Shown piece by piece: positions 33,065-42,256 of a stretch of DNA of 64,000 nt. The notes beneath the pieces are model-generated. The model was not told the origin of the DNA and searched no databases. It was given only the letters and a program-made list of their open reading frames with translations. The DNA is from Planosporangium thailandense (lineage in GTDB: Bacteria; Actinomycetota; Actinomycetes; Mycobacteriales; Micromonosporaceae). Location of the stretch: contig NZ_JAATVY010000025.1 in the NCBI RefSeq assembly GCF_011947195.1, positions 1-64,000 on the forward strand. The letters are read 5' to 3'. The first letter of the stretch is position 1. The number at the start of each line of letters is the position of its first letter. The position numbers were made by a program, and so were the translations under genes.

Positions 33065-33844
33065 ATGCAAATCAGACCAAGGGCCGCCAGGCCGGTCATC
33101 GGTATCGGTGGTGTCCTCACAACCGCGACGTGGGGTTTCTGGACCCAGCCGGCGGTCCTGGTCGCCGAGACCTACCTCAGCGCGGTGCGGGTGGCGGGAG
33201 GTTCGCCGGTGATCCTGCCGCCGGCTGACGCAGCCGATCCGGCCGATCTCCTCGCCGCCGTGGATGGGGTGCTGCTGGCCGGCGGCAACGACGTGTGCGC
33301 GGATCTGTACGGGCAGACGGCCGGCGTCCGCATGGAGGAAGTGACCCGCGAGCGGGACCTGTTCGAGCTGGCGATCGCACGCTACGCGTTCGAGCACGAC
33401 GTTCCGGTGCTGGGCATCTGCCGCGGCCTGCAGATCCTCAATGTGGCCGCCGGTGGGACGCTGCACCAGCACCTCCTCGACGCGGGGTTTGCCGAGCACC
33501 GCCCGGCGCCCGGCCGCCTTGACGAGGCAGCCAACCACGGGCTGCGGGTCGCGCCCGACAGCCTGTTGGGGCGCTGCGGGATGGCCGAGCGGTGCCAGGT
33601 CAATTCCCACCACCACCAAGGAGTGGACACAGTGGGCGTCGGTGGGCGGGTCGTGGCCTGCTCGGTACCCGACGGGGCGGTGGAGGCTGTCGAGTGGCCG
33701 GCCCAGCGGTTCGCCCTCGGAGTGCAGTGGCATGCCGAGAGTCCCGCAATGCCTGGCATCTTCGATGGGTTCGTACGCGCGGCCGCCGAGCGGTTGTCGG
33801 CTTCAGCGGCCTGTGAACCGAGCATGGCCCGGGGGGCGGCGTGA
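33065..33844 (+). CDS. Gamma-glutamyl-GABA hydrolase-like amidotransferase (peptidase C26, PuuD-like)
   Basis: The 259-residue class I glutamine-amidotransferase-fold hydrolase has the nucleophile C119 in GICRGLQ and the His/Glu pair H223/E225 in GVQWHAES. It is like PuuD, which removes the glutamyl group from gamma-glutamyl-GABA in polyamine breakdown. An alternative ATG lies 7 codons upstream. Neither start has a good ribosome binding site, so the mRNA may be leaderless. The glutamine-synthetase-like gene of the same cluster would form the gamma-glutamyl bond that this enzyme later breaks. Confidence 0.88.
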   Translation: MQIRPRAARPVIGIGGVLTTATWGFWTQPAVLVAETYLSAVRVAGGSPVILPPADAADPADLLAAVDGVLLAGGNDVCADLYGQTAGVRMEEVTRERDLFELAIARYAFEHDVPVLGICRGLQILNVAAGGTLHQHLLDAGFAEHRPAPGRLDEAANHGLRVAPDSLLGRCGMAERCQVNSHHHQGVDTVGVGGRVVACSVPDGAVEAVEWPAQRFALGVQWHAESPAMPGIFDGFVRAAAERLSASAACEPSMARGAA

Positions 33845-33928
33845 TCCACGAGGCCATGGAGTCCGCGTTCGTGTCCACCACCCCATGACGTCCCCAGCAA
33901 TGTCTACCGGCAGGCAGGAAACAGTCCT

Positions 33929-35116
33929 ATGACAATCTCCCCGTTCGCCAACCACCTTCCCGTCAAGATCCAGTTCGGGGAAGGAACCGCCCTGCAGCTG
34001 CCGAAGCTGCTTCAAGATATCGGCGCGGACCGGGTAGTGGTGCTGTTGGATGAGGGGATCGAGCAGTACAACCCGGCCGTGGCGCAGGTACTTGACGCGC
34101 TGCGGGCCTCGGCGCTGACGGTGACACGGGTGAGCAAACCGGCGGGGGAGCCGACCATCGCGATGATCGACGCGGCGACCGCCCGCATCCGTGAGGCCGC
34201 AGCCGACGCGGTGGTCGCGCTCGGCGGCGGCTCGGTGATCGACACCGCGAAGGCCGCTCGGCTGTGTGTCCAGCTCGGCTGTACCTTCGGAGAATTCCTG
34301 GCCTCGGCGCTGACCTATCCAGCGCCGGACATCCCACTCATCGCCGTACCGACCACGGCGGGGACCGGCTCGGAGGTCTCTGGCGGCTCTGTTGTCTCCG
34401 ACCCCGAAACCGGCCGCAAGGCGGGCATCGCCAACCCCCACCTTCGCCCACAGCATGCCGTGATCGATCCGCAGCTGACCTGGAGCATGCCCCCGTCGAT
34501 GACGGCCAACACCGGCATCGACGCCCTCGCGCAGGCGATAGCGGCGGTGGTCGCCAAGGTACGAACGCCGATCGGGGATGCCATCGCCCTGGAGGCGGTT
34601 CGGTTGATGGGCGATTCGCTCCTTGCCGCGTACCTGGACGGCGGCGACCGGGTCGCCCGGTCGAGGATGGCGTGCGGAAGCATGATGGCCGGCCTGGCCA
34701 TGAACATCTCCGACTGCACCGCGGAACACTCCCTCGGCCAGGCGATCGGAGGACTGACCGGCGCCGCGCACGGGCTGACCGTCGGGCTGGTGCTGGCTGA
34801 AACGCTCGAGCGAGAGCGGCAGTTCGTCCCGGATCGGCTCGAACGGGTAGCGGACGCGCTGGGTGTGCCGCCCGACGGCACCCACGACGGGTCGCGCGCC
34901 GTGGCGGGCATCCGCAACCTGCTGGCCAACCTGGGCTTTCCGGTCCTCAGCGGCCTCGGCATCACCGAGACCGATCTGGACCGACTCACCGACCTCGCCC
35001 TGGCTGACTACTTCCTGACCATGTCACCGCATCCGTGGAGCAGGCAGGAGGTGCGCGGCGCGTTCGCGTCCGCCCTCGCGCTGCAGTCACGGCAGCCCGC
35101 TGTGGTAGCCGGATAA
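33929..35116 (+). CDS. Iron-containing alcohol dehydrogenase family protein with altered metal site
   Basis: The 395-residue group III ADH-fold protein has the NAD-binding GGGS (99-102) and PTTAGTGSE (141-149). The family normally has one Asp and three His as metal ligands. Here D198 and H281 are present, but the expected His at 202 and 271 are both Gln (GIDALAQAI and LGQAIGG). H267 lies near and might substitute. The protein could bind a different metal or act without one. It would oxidise or reduce an alcohol/aldehyde produced in the monooxygenase pathway. It lies 84 bases after the hydrolase gene and 10 before the monooxygenase gene. Confidence 0.85.
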   Translation: MTISPFANHLPVKIQFGEGTALQLPKLLQDIGADRVVVLLDEGIEQYNPAVAQVLDALRASALTVTRVSKPAGEPTIAMIDAATARIREAAADAVVALGGGSVIDTAKAARLCVQLGCTFGEFLASALTYPAPDIPLIAVPTTAGTGSEVSGGSVVSDPETGRKAGIANPHLRPQHAVIDPQLTWSMPPSMTANTGIDALAQAIAAVVAKVRTPIGDAIALEAVRLMGDSLLAAYLDGGDRVARSRMACGSMMAGLAMNISDCTAEHSLGQAIGGLTGAAHGLTVGLVLAETLERERQFVPDRLERVADALGVPPDGTHDGSRAVAGIRNLLANLGFPVLSGLGITETDLDRLTDLALADYFLTMSPHPWSRQEVRGAFASALALQSRQPAVVAG

Positions 35117-35126
35117 AGGAGCCGGG

Positions 35127-36779
35127 ATGACCTTCACACAATCGTCCACGCCCGCCGACCGGATCGACGTCGTCATCGTCGGCGCCGGCTTCTCCGGCCT
35201 GTACATGTTGCACCGGCTGCGCGGCTTGGGCATGACGGCACGGGTGATCGAGCGGGCCCACGGCGTCGGCGGCACCTGGTACTGGAACCGGTATCCCGGC
35301 GCGCGCTGCGACATCGAGAGCCTCGACTACTGCTACTCCTTCGATGAGGACCTGGTCCAGGAGTGGCGCTGGAGCGAGCGGTACGCGACCCAACCGGAGA
35401 TCCTGCGGTACCTCGAGCACGTCGCCGACCGGTTCGACCTGCGCCGGGACATCACGTTCGGCACCAGCGTGGTCGCCGCGGACTGGGACGAGTCCCGCAA
35501 CGTCTGGATGCTGCGTTGCGACACCGGCGAGACGGTCACCGCCACCTACTGCGTGATGGCCACCGGATGCCTGTCCACGACCAAGAAGCCGGACTTCCCG
35601 GGACTGTCGACCTTCCGCGGGCAGTGGTACCACACCGGTCAGTGGCCGCACGAGCCGGTGGACTTCTCCGGCAAGACCGTCGCGGTGGTGGGCACCGGCT
35701 CCTCGGCGATCCAGGCCATCCCGCAGATCGCCAAGCAGGCCGAGCGGCTGTACGTGCTGCAACGCACCCCCAACTACAGCATGCCGGCACAGAACCGGTT
35801 GCTGTCGGCCGACGAGGTCCGGGAGGCTCTGCGCGACTTCCGGGAGCGTCGGCGGCTCTGCGAGGAGTCCGAGGCCGGCACCCCGCTCGCACCGCCGACC
35901 CTGGCCACGTACGAGGTGCCGCCCGAGCAGCGGAGCGCCCGCTACGAGGAAGGCTGGCGACGCGGCGGGATCAGCTCGCTGTCCTTCGCCTTCACGGACT
36001 TCTTCACCGACGAGGAGGCGAACCGGCAGGCCCAGGACTTCGCGCGGGCGAAGATACGCCAGATCGTGCGGGATCCGAAGGTGGCCGAGCTGCTCTGCCC
36101 GAGGCATCACATCGGTACCAAGCGCACCTGTACCGACATCGGCTACTTCGAGACCTACAACCGCGACAACGTCGAGCTCGTCGACGTCCGTGACAATCCG
36201 ATTCAGGAGATCACGCCGACCGGGATCCGGCTTTCCGTCCGGACCATCGACGTGGACGTCATCGTCTTCGCGATCGGCTTCGACGCCATGACCGGAGCCC
36301 TCACCGAGATAGCGATCCGGGGGGTCGACGGACAAGCGCTGCAGGACAAGTGGACGCACGGGCCACTCACCCTGCTCGGGCTGCAGACCGCCGGCTTTCC
36401 GAACCTGTTCATGATCACAGGGCCCGGCAGCCCCTCGGTACTGAGCAACATGGTGGTCTCCATCGAACAGCACGTCGACTGGGTGGCGGACTGCCTGGCC
36501 TACCTGCGCGACCGGGGCGTCGACCGGATCGAGGCCACCGTGGAAGCGGAGGAGCGGTGGATGCGTCACGTCGCCGAGCTGGCCGCCGGAACCCTCTACC
36601 CCCGGGCCAACTCCTGGTACGTGGGGGCCAACATCCCCGGCAAGCCGCGCGTCTTCATGCCGTATGTGGCGGGCTGTGGCCAGTACCGCCGGGAGTGTGA
36701 AGAGATCGTCAACTCCGGATACACGGGCTTCGTTCTCGGCGAGACTGCGGAGTTGCACAACGAGGAGGTCAACGCATGA
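35127..36779 (+). CDS. Baeyer-Villiger-type flavin monooxygenase
   Basis: The 550-residue protein has an N-terminal FAD motif (VIVGAGFSGLYMLHR), the Baeyer-Villiger fingerprint FxGxxxHxxxWP at 163-174 (FRGQWYHTGQWP) and an NADPH-binding fold with GTGSSA (189-194). Length and motifs fit cyclohexanone/phenylacetone monooxygenases. It would insert oxygen beside a ketone to give an ester, or oxidise an amine nitrogen. An esterase coded at 40068 could hydrolyse such an ester. It overlaps the glutamine-synthetase-like gene by 4 bases. Confidence 0.92.
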   Translation: MTFTQSSTPADRIDVVIVGAGFSGLYMLHRLRGLGMTARVIERAHGVGGTWYWNRYPGARCDIESLDYCYSFDEDLVQEWRWSERYATQPEILRYLEHVADRFDLRRDITFGTSVVAADWDESRNVWMLRCDTGETVTATYCVMATGCLSTTKKPDFPGLSTFRGQWYHTGQWPHEPVDFSGKTVAVVGTGSSAIQAIPQIAKQAERLYVLQRTPNYSMPAQNRLLSADEVREALRDFRERRRLCEESEAGTPLAPPTLATYEVPPEQRSARYEEGWRRGGISSLSFAFTDFFTDEEANRQAQDFARAKIRQIVRDPKVAELLCPRHHIGTKRTCTDIGYFETYNRDNVELVDVRDNPIQEITPTGIRLSVRTIDVDVIVFAIGFDAMTGALTEIAIRGVDGQALQDKWTHGPLTLLGLQTAGFPNLFMITGPGSPSVLSNMVVSIEQHVDWVADCLAYLRDRGVDRIEATVEAEERWMRHVAELAAGTLYPRANSWYVGANIPGKPRVFMPYVAGCGQYRRECEEIVNSGYTGFVLGETAELHNEEVNA

Positions 36780-38161
36780 CCAACGTGGGCACTGATGTGA
36801 TGGCGTTCCTCGAGCAGCACGCCGTCGACACCGTCGTGCTGGGAGGCTGCGACACGCACGGCGTCATGCGCGGTAAGCGCCTGCCCGTGGCGGAGCTGCC
36901 GAGGGTACTGGAGCACGGACTCGCCCTCTGTGACGTCTTCTGGGTGATGCATGTCGACGAGTCCGACCTGGTGCCGCGGCCCGAGGGGCACGTCGGGTAC
37001 TTTCCCACGGAGCGGCTCGGCTACCCCGACATCTTTGCCACCGTTGACCCGAGCACCGTGCGGATCGTCCCGTGGCACAAGGGCACCGCCCTGATGCTGT
37101 GCGACTGGGAGCTTCCCCACGGCGCCGGACCGGTTCCCATCGCTCCCCGGACCGTCCTGCGCCGGGTCGTGGAGCGGGCGCGAGAGATGGGCTACGAACC
37201 GCTCAGCGCGCTGGAACTGGAGTTCTACCTCCTGCGCGAGCCCACCGGCACCACGCACCACAAGCGGGCGGCCGAGCTGGTCCCGCTGCAGGACCAGCCG
37301 AGCACCTACGGGGTGGTCCTGGGATCGCAGCAGGAGAACATCGCCTCGCTCATCAGGTCGATGATGCTCCAGTACGGTCTCCCCATCGAGGCGTGCAACC
37401 CCGAGACCGGCCCCGGTCAGTTCGAGATCAACCTCCGGTACGCCTCCAGTCTGCAGGCCGCCGACAACGCCTTTCTGTTCAAGTCCGCGGTCAAGGAGGT
37501 CGCCGCACAACAGGGCCTGCTCGCCACGTTCATGGCCAAGCCGAACTCCGCCTGGGCGGGCAACAGCTGCCACATCCACGCCAGTCTGCGCGACAGCCAG
37601 GACAACGGGGTGTTCTACGACGAGGCGGCGCCGCGCCAGATCTCGGACACCTTGCGCTACTTCGTCGGCGGCGTGCTGGCGACGATGCGCGAGTTCACGG
37701 CGTTGATGGCGCCGACCCCGAACTCCTACCGCCGCTACGTCCCGTACTCGTGGGCCGGCACGACCGCTACGTGGGGCATCGACAACAGGTCCGCCGGTCT
37801 TCGGGTCATCTGCGAGGGGGACAAGGGGACCCGGGTCGAGCACCGCCAGCCCGGCGGCGACGCCAACCCGTACATCGCCACGGCGGCAGTGCTGGCCGGC
37901 GGTCTCTACGGAATCGCGGAGCAGATCGAGCCCGCGGACCTCACCGACACGGACGTGTACGGTCTGCCCGCCGGCCAGGTGCCGGCCCTTCCGGACAACC
38001 TCGGCGCGGCGGTCGAGCTGCTGGCCGCCAGCACGACCGCGCGCAAATGGCTCGGTGACGACTTCGTCGACCACTACGTGGCCATGAAACGAGCGGAGCT
38101 GCGGGCGCAGGCCACCGCCGTTACCGACTGGGAGGTCAGCCGCTACCTCGAGTCCATGTGA
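36776..38161 (+). CDS. Glutamine-synthetase-family gamma-glutamyl-amine ligase
   Basis: The 461-residue protein has the GS catalytic fold: ELEFYL, QFEINLRY, GNSCHIHASL and EHRQPGGDANPY. It is shorter and more divergent than housekeeping GlnA and resembles PuuA, IpuC and GlnA3/4-type enzymes that join glutamate to polyamines, alkylamines or ethanolamine. Found with a gamma-glutamyl hydrolase, a monooxygenase and a permease, it probably activates an imported amine by gamma-glutamylation. It is the last gene of the operon, with a hairpin terminator 31 bases downstream. Confidence 0.88.
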   Translation: MTNVGTDVMAFLEQHAVDTVVLGGCDTHGVMRGKRLPVAELPRVLEHGLALCDVFWVMHVDESDLVPRPEGHVGYFPTERLGYPDIFATVDPSTVRIVPWHKGTALMLCDWELPHGAGPVPIAPRTVLRRVVERAREMGYEPLSALELEFYLLREPTGTTHHKRAAELVPLQDQPSTYGVVLGSQQENIASLIRSMMLQYGLPIEACNPETGPGQFEINLRYASSLQAADNAFLFKSAVKEVAAQQGLLATFMAKPNSAWAGNSCHIHASLRDSQDNGVFYDEAAPRQISDTLRYFVGGVLATMREFTALMAPTPNSYRRYVPYSWAGTTATWGIDNRSAGLRVICEGDKGTRVEHRQPGGDANPYIATAAVLAGGLYGIAEQIEPADLTDTDVYGLPAGQVPALPDNLGAAVELLAASTTARKWLGDDFVDHYVAMKRAELRAQATAVTDWEVSRYLESM

Positions 38162-38191
38162 AATCGCCGCGCGACCCCAGGAGTTCCACCC

Positions 38192-38227
38192 GCCGGCACC
38201 ACGAGTGAACGCCTCGTCGGTGCCGGC
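38192..38227 (+). terminator. Hairpin terminator of the amine operon
   Basis: Arms 38192-38205 and 38213-38227 pair over 14 bp with a single bulged C (38218) and a 7-nt loop. It follows the glutamine-synthetase-like gene by 31 bases and precedes the permease promoter region. Confidence 0.75.
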
Positions 38228-38319
38228 AGCTAGCCGGTCTCTGCCACGCCCCGAGCCGGCCTACACCCACGCGAAGACCGTGACGTCCTTGGAGCAGCGT
38301 TGTAGAGGAGCAGGTGTAC

Positions 38320-39888
38320 ATGCAAGAGCCCACCGAACGTCAAACCCACGGGGAGCTGAGGGCCTCACCGCACGGTGAAATCACCCCTGCCCAGGTCGAA
38401 GAGGAAGCCACCCTGCGCCGGGCGGCGATCGACTGGAAGCAAGTCGCGATCCTATCGGTGGCCGGCTGTGGACCAGCCTCGGTCATCGCCTTGAACCTGC
38501 AGTTCATGGGACAGTTCGCCGGCACAGCGCTCGTCCTGGCCTTCGTGCTGGTCTGGCCCGGGATCCTGCTGCTGGTCAACACCTTCGCGGAGTTCTCGAA
38601 GCGGTTGCCGACCTCCGGTGGCCTCTACACCTGGAACTCACGCGCCTGGGGCGTCAACGTGGGCTTCGTCTACGGATGGACCTTCATCGGCGCCTACCTG
38701 GTCTTCTCCGCAGCCGGGTTCGCGGTCTTCGGAGGCTGGGTCGAAGAGTGGTTGAAGGCGCAGTTCCATGTCCATGCCCCCTGGTGGATCTTCACCTTCC
38801 TGGCGCTCGCCTACGTCTGCACCCTTGCCTACCTGGGCATCACGCAGTCTCTGCACGCCGCGCTGACCCTGCTCGGATTCGAGATGGTCGTGCTGACCGC
38901 GCTGGCCGTGTGGATCTTCATCGACGGGCCCAAGACCGGGCCGAGCTTCGGGCTCCTGCCGTTCCACGTGTCGTCTGCCGGGACCCTCGGCTGGGGCGGG
39001 ATCGGGTTGGCCATGACCTACGCCGTGCTCTCCCACGTGGGTATCGAGGAAGGCGCCACCCTCGGCCTCGAGGTGAAGGATCCCAAACGAGGAATCCCGC
39101 GTGGCTTGTGGGTCGCGGCCATCGTGGTCCCGGTCTTCTACGTGGTGATCTCCTACGCGATGGTCTACGGCTACGGTGCGGACAAGATGAAACAGTTCGG
39201 CGTCGACCCCGCGCCCCTGCAGACCATCGCGCAGTCCTACTGGGGCCAGTTCGGACTGTTCATCGTCGTTCTCGCCACGGTCAGCAGCATCCTGGCCTTC
39301 AGCCAGACCGCGTTCATCGCCGGTGCCCGGGTGCTTTACACGCTGGGTCGCGAGCAGGTGCTGCCCTCCGTTCTCGGCCGGGTCTCCGCGCGCCAGACCC
39401 CGGGGGTGGCCATCGCGGTCATGGGTGTGCTCTCCATGGCGCTCGGCGTGCCCCTCGCGTTTCTCACCGGGCCGTTCAACGTCTGGGGCTACTTCGGGTT
39501 TCTCATCTCGATCGCGTTCCTGGTGTCCTACACCTTCACCAACCTCGGCCTGATCCGGTACACCCGTGCGATCGGGGAGTTCCACTGGTTCCGCCACGGT
39601 GTCCTGGGCCTGGTGGGGTCTGTGGTGTTCCTCTATCCGCTGTACAAAACGGTGTGGCCGCTGCAGAGCGGGATCTACGGAGCGCTGCCATTTGTCTACG
39701 TCGGCTGGATCGTCGTCGGTGTCGGCCTGATGCTCCACACCCGCAGCAGGCGGCCCGAGGTGATGGAGCGCATCGGCAGTTCCCTCGCGGAGGGGGACGA
39801 CCCCACCGTAGAGTCAGCCACCTCCCACGCGGTGCCTGCGAGTACCCGGGAGCGACGGCGGAGCACAGAACTGGCCGAAGAGGCCTGA
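38320..39888 (+). CDS. APC-family amino acid/amine permease
   Basis: The 522-residue protein has twelve predicted membrane segments, an N-terminal cytoplasmic stretch of about 45 residues and a charged C-terminal tail. The first-helix motif (VAGCGPASVIALN) and the EEGATLGLEVKDPKR loop place it in the amino acid-polyamine-organocation superfamily. The ATG at 38320 is chosen because AGAGGAG lies 9 nt upstream, while a GTG six bases earlier is too close to it. It probably imports the amine handled by the preceding operon. Confidence 0.88.
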   Translation: MQEPTERQTHGELRASPHGEITPAQVEEEATLRRAAIDWKQVAILSVAGCGPASVIALNLQFMGQFAGTALVLAFVLVWPGILLLVNTFAEFSKRLPTSGGLYTWNSRAWGVNVGFVYGWTFIGAYLVFSAAGFAVFGGWVEEWLKAQFHVHAPWWIFTFLALAYVCTLAYLGITQSLHAALTLLGFEMVVLTALAVWIFIDGPKTGPSFGLLPFHVSSAGTLGWGGIGLAMTYAVLSHVGIEEGATLGLEVKDPKRGIPRGLWVAAIVVPVFYVVISYAMVYGYGADKMKQFGVDPAPLQTIAQSYWGQFGLFIVVLATVSSILAFSQTAFIAGARVLYTLGREQVLPSVLGRVSARQTPGVAIAVMGVLSMALGVPLAFLTGPFNVWGYFGFLISIAFLVSYTFTNLGLIRYTRAIGEFHWFRHGVLGLVGSVVFLYPLYKTVWPLQSGIYGALPFVYVGWIVVGVGLMLHTRSRRPEVMERIGSSLAEGDDPTVESATSHAVPASTRERRRSTELAEEA

Positions 39889-39925
39889 CAGGTCCCCGAG
39901 CTCAGACGGTCGGTGACGGGCTCAA

Positions 39926-39962
39926 CGGGGGTGTCGTTCCTCGACCGGGAACGACACCCCCG
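39926..39962 (+). terminator. Perfect 15-bp hairpin terminator
   Basis: Arms 39926-39940 and 39948-39962 are exact reverse complements with a 7-nt loop, 37 bases after the permease stop. There is no U-tract, as is usual in high-GC actinobacteria. Confidence 0.8.
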
Positions 39963-40067
39963 GCAGGGGAGTACCGGACGGGTTGGCGTGACGAGCCCAG
40001 ATCCGCAGGTGTCGCGTCCCGCCCGCCATCTGAACAACGGCGCGCGCTTCGACGCGGAAGGACCGGA

Positions 40068-40997
40068 ATGCCGTTACACACAGTAGCCCAGCAGGTGTTG
40101 GACGCCCTCGCCGCGTCGGGACGCCCGAACGCTCACCTGCTGCCGGTGGAGATCGCCCGGGCGAATTTCGAGGCCGACTACGCGGCACTCGCACGGGTTC
40201 CGGTCGCCGGGGTACGGAACCTCGTCATCCCCACGCGTGACGGCGGCACGATCCCCGCCCGCCTCTATCTTCCCCACGAGTCTGCCGGGCTTCCCCTCGT
40301 GGTCTACTTCCATGGCGGCGGATGGCTGCTCGGCAGCATCGACTCCCATGACGTGGTTACCCGGAAACTGGCCCGTGCCGCTGGGTGCGCGGTGCTCAGC
40401 GTCGGATACCGTCGCGGACCCGAAGCCAGGTTCCCCGCTGCGGTCCACGATGCCGTCGACGCGGTGCGGTGGTCGGTGAGCGCCGCCGACGAACTCGGGG
40501 TGGACGCATCCCGGCTCGCTGTCGCGGGCGACAGCGCGGGCGGAAACCTTGCCACGGTCGCCGCTGCGGTGCTGCGCGACGACGGCGATCATTCGATCAC
40601 CTTTCAGCTTCTGGTCTATCCCGTAACCACGTGCGACCTCACCGTCGGCTTCGACATGGCCTACGAGGGTCACCTGCTGTACCGGGACGAGATGCAGTGG
40701 CACCAGGACAATTACCTCAGCCGGCCGGAGGACAGGTACGACCCGAGAGTCTCACCGCTCCTGGGCAACCTGGCCGGCCTGCCACCGACGGCCGTCGTCC
40801 TCGCCGAGTGCGACCCCATCCGGCCGCAAGGCGTGGCCTACGCGCAGGCGCTGCGCCGCGCGGGCGTCCCTGTCGTGGTGTATGAATCGGAAGCGCTCAT
40901 GCACGGGTTCTTCGGGCTCGACGAGGTGTTCAGCGAGGCGGACCAGGCAATGATCTTTGCCGGCCAGCAGTTGTCGGCCGCGTTCGGCGCCGCGTAG
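40068..40997 (+). CDS. HSL-family alpha/beta-hydrolase (esterase)
   Basis: The 309-residue hormone-sensitive-lipase-family hydrolase has the oxyanion motif HGGG (82-85), the nucleophile S156 in GDSAGGN, D249 in ECDPI and H279 in LMHGFF. GGAAGG lies 5-6 nt before the ATG. Beside a Baeyer-Villiger-type monooxygenase gene, hydrolysis of the ester product is a natural role, yielding an alcohol for the ADH-family protein and an acid. It is outside the operon, behind a terminator, so co-regulation is not certain. Confidence 0.9.
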   Translation: MPLHTVAQQVLDALAASGRPNAHLLPVEIARANFEADYAALARVPVAGVRNLVIPTRDGGTIPARLYLPHESAGLPLVVYFHGGGWLLGSIDSHDVVTRKLARAAGCAVLSVGYRRGPEARFPAAVHDAVDAVRWSVSAADELGVDASRLAVAGDSAGGNLATVAAAVLRDDGDHSITFQLLVYPVTTCDLTVGFDMAYEGHLLYRDEMQWHQDNYLSRPEDRYDPRVSPLLGNLAGLPPTAVVLAECDPIRPQGVAYAQALRRAGVPVVVYESEALMHGFFGLDEVFSEADQAMIFAGQQLSAAFGAA

Positions 40998-41163
40998 GGA
41001 GGGGCGCGGCCGACCACGCCGCCATGGACCGCCTGGTAAGTGTCGCGCCGGTGGGTACCTGGCGTCTGGGGGCGGTCGGAGGCGTCTCGGCGCTGCACCG
41101 GCACGGACGCCGGTGCCGAGGAGCAAGCACGCCGGTGCCGAGAAGATCGCCTCTTGACCAGGG

Positions 41164-41177
41164 CGCAAACGTTTGCG
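41164..41177. promoter_or_regulatory. LacI-type operator upstream of the asparaginase gene
   Basis: CGCAAACGTTTGCG is a perfect 14-bp palindrome with the AACGTT core and central CpG typical of LacI-family sites. It lies 43 bases upstream of the asparaginase GTG. Similar cores occur at 44322-44339 in front of the LacI gene and the NCS1 permease gene. Confidence 0.8.
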
Positions 41178-41219
41178 TAGCGTCAGTGCAATCGTTCTCG
41201 ACGGGACGGAGGCTGCCGA

Positions 41220-42188
41220 GTGCCCAGGGCCTGTTTAGTGGCGACCGGTGGCACGATCGCGAGTCGTGCCGGTGCGGGCGGGCGCGTTGCGAGCGCCCGA
41301 GGGCAAGACCTGTTGGCGCAGACGACCGTACCGCGAGGTATCACGGTGACGGTGCACGACGTGCCCGCACGCGGCAGCTTCGCCTGGTCACTCGCCGACC
41401 TGCGCGCGATCGTCCACCGCATCCGCGCGGCGCTCGACGACGAGGTGAGCGGCGTCGTGGTCACCCACGGGACGGACACCATGGAGGAGACGGTCTTCCT
41501 GGCCTCACTGCTGATCGACGACGACCGGCCGGTGGTTTTCACCGGTGCGCAGCGGCCGTTCGACGACCCTGCCCCGGACGGTCCGGCGAACCTGGCCGAT
41601 GCGCTCGCCGTCGCCACCAGCGACCATGCCCGCGGTCGCGGGCCGCTGCTGTGCTTCGACGGTCACGCGTTCGCGGCCCGTGGCGTGCGTAAGGTCGAGA
41701 CGTTGGGCTCACATGCGTTCGACGCGCCGGGGCGGGGGCCGGTCCTGCGGGTGGCGAACGGGTCGGTCCTGCCGCTCACCGCTCCGGGACGGCCTCCGGT
41801 GCTGCCGGCCGATCCCGGCGAGCTGGCGCGGGTGGATGTGATCAGCATGTACGTGGGGGCGGACGCCGCGCTGCTGCGAGCCGCGGCTGCCGCCGGCGCG
41901 CGGGGGATCGTCCTCGCCGCGTTCGGCGTCGGCAACGCCAACGACGAGGTCGTCGACGCGGTGCGCACCCTCACCGAGACCGGTGTGCCGGTCCTGGTCT
42001 GCTCGCGCGTGCCGTCGGGGCCGGTCTCCCCGCTCTACGGCGGGGGCGGTGGGGTCGACCTCGCGCGCGCCGGCGCCGTCTTCGCATCCGATCTCAGCCC
42101 CTGGCAGGCGCGGCTACTGCTGTCGGCAGCGCTCGCCGTCGCGCCGGAGGACCCGGTCCGGGTCGTCTCCGCGCACCTACCCGATTAA
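41220..42188 (+). CDS. L-asparaginase family amidohydrolase
   Basis: The 322-residue type I/II asparaginase has T12 in ATGGTIAS, H83-GTD-86 with the second active-site Thr-Asp pair, and the conserved Lys in RGVRKVETLGS. It starts at a GTG with GGAGG 7 nt upstream. No signal peptide is visible, so it acts in the cytoplasm. Under a LacI operator and next to ureide/imide hydrolases, its true substrate may be a related amide such as a half-amide released from an imide, but ordinary asparagine hydrolysis is equally possible. Confidence 0.9.
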   Translation: MPRACLVATGGTIASRAGAGGRVASARGQDLLAQTTVPRGITVTVHDVPARGSFAWSLADLRAIVHRIRAALDDEVSGVVVTHGTDTMEETVFLASLLIDDDRPVVFTGAQRPFDDPAPDGPANLADALAVATSDHARGRGPLLCFDGHAFAARGVRKVETLGSHAFDAPGRGPVLRVANGSVLPLTAPGRPPVLPADPGELARVDVISMYVGADAALLRAAAAAGARGIVLAAFGVGNANDEVVDAVRTLTETGVPVLVCSRVPSGPVSPLYGGGGGVDLARAGAVFASDLSPWQARLLLSAALAVAPEDPVRVVSAHLPD

Positions 42189-42256
42189 CCGCTCCGCGGC
42201 CGTCTGCGCTGTGAATGACCGGGGTCGCGGACCGTGCCCGTGAAATGGAGGAAACG

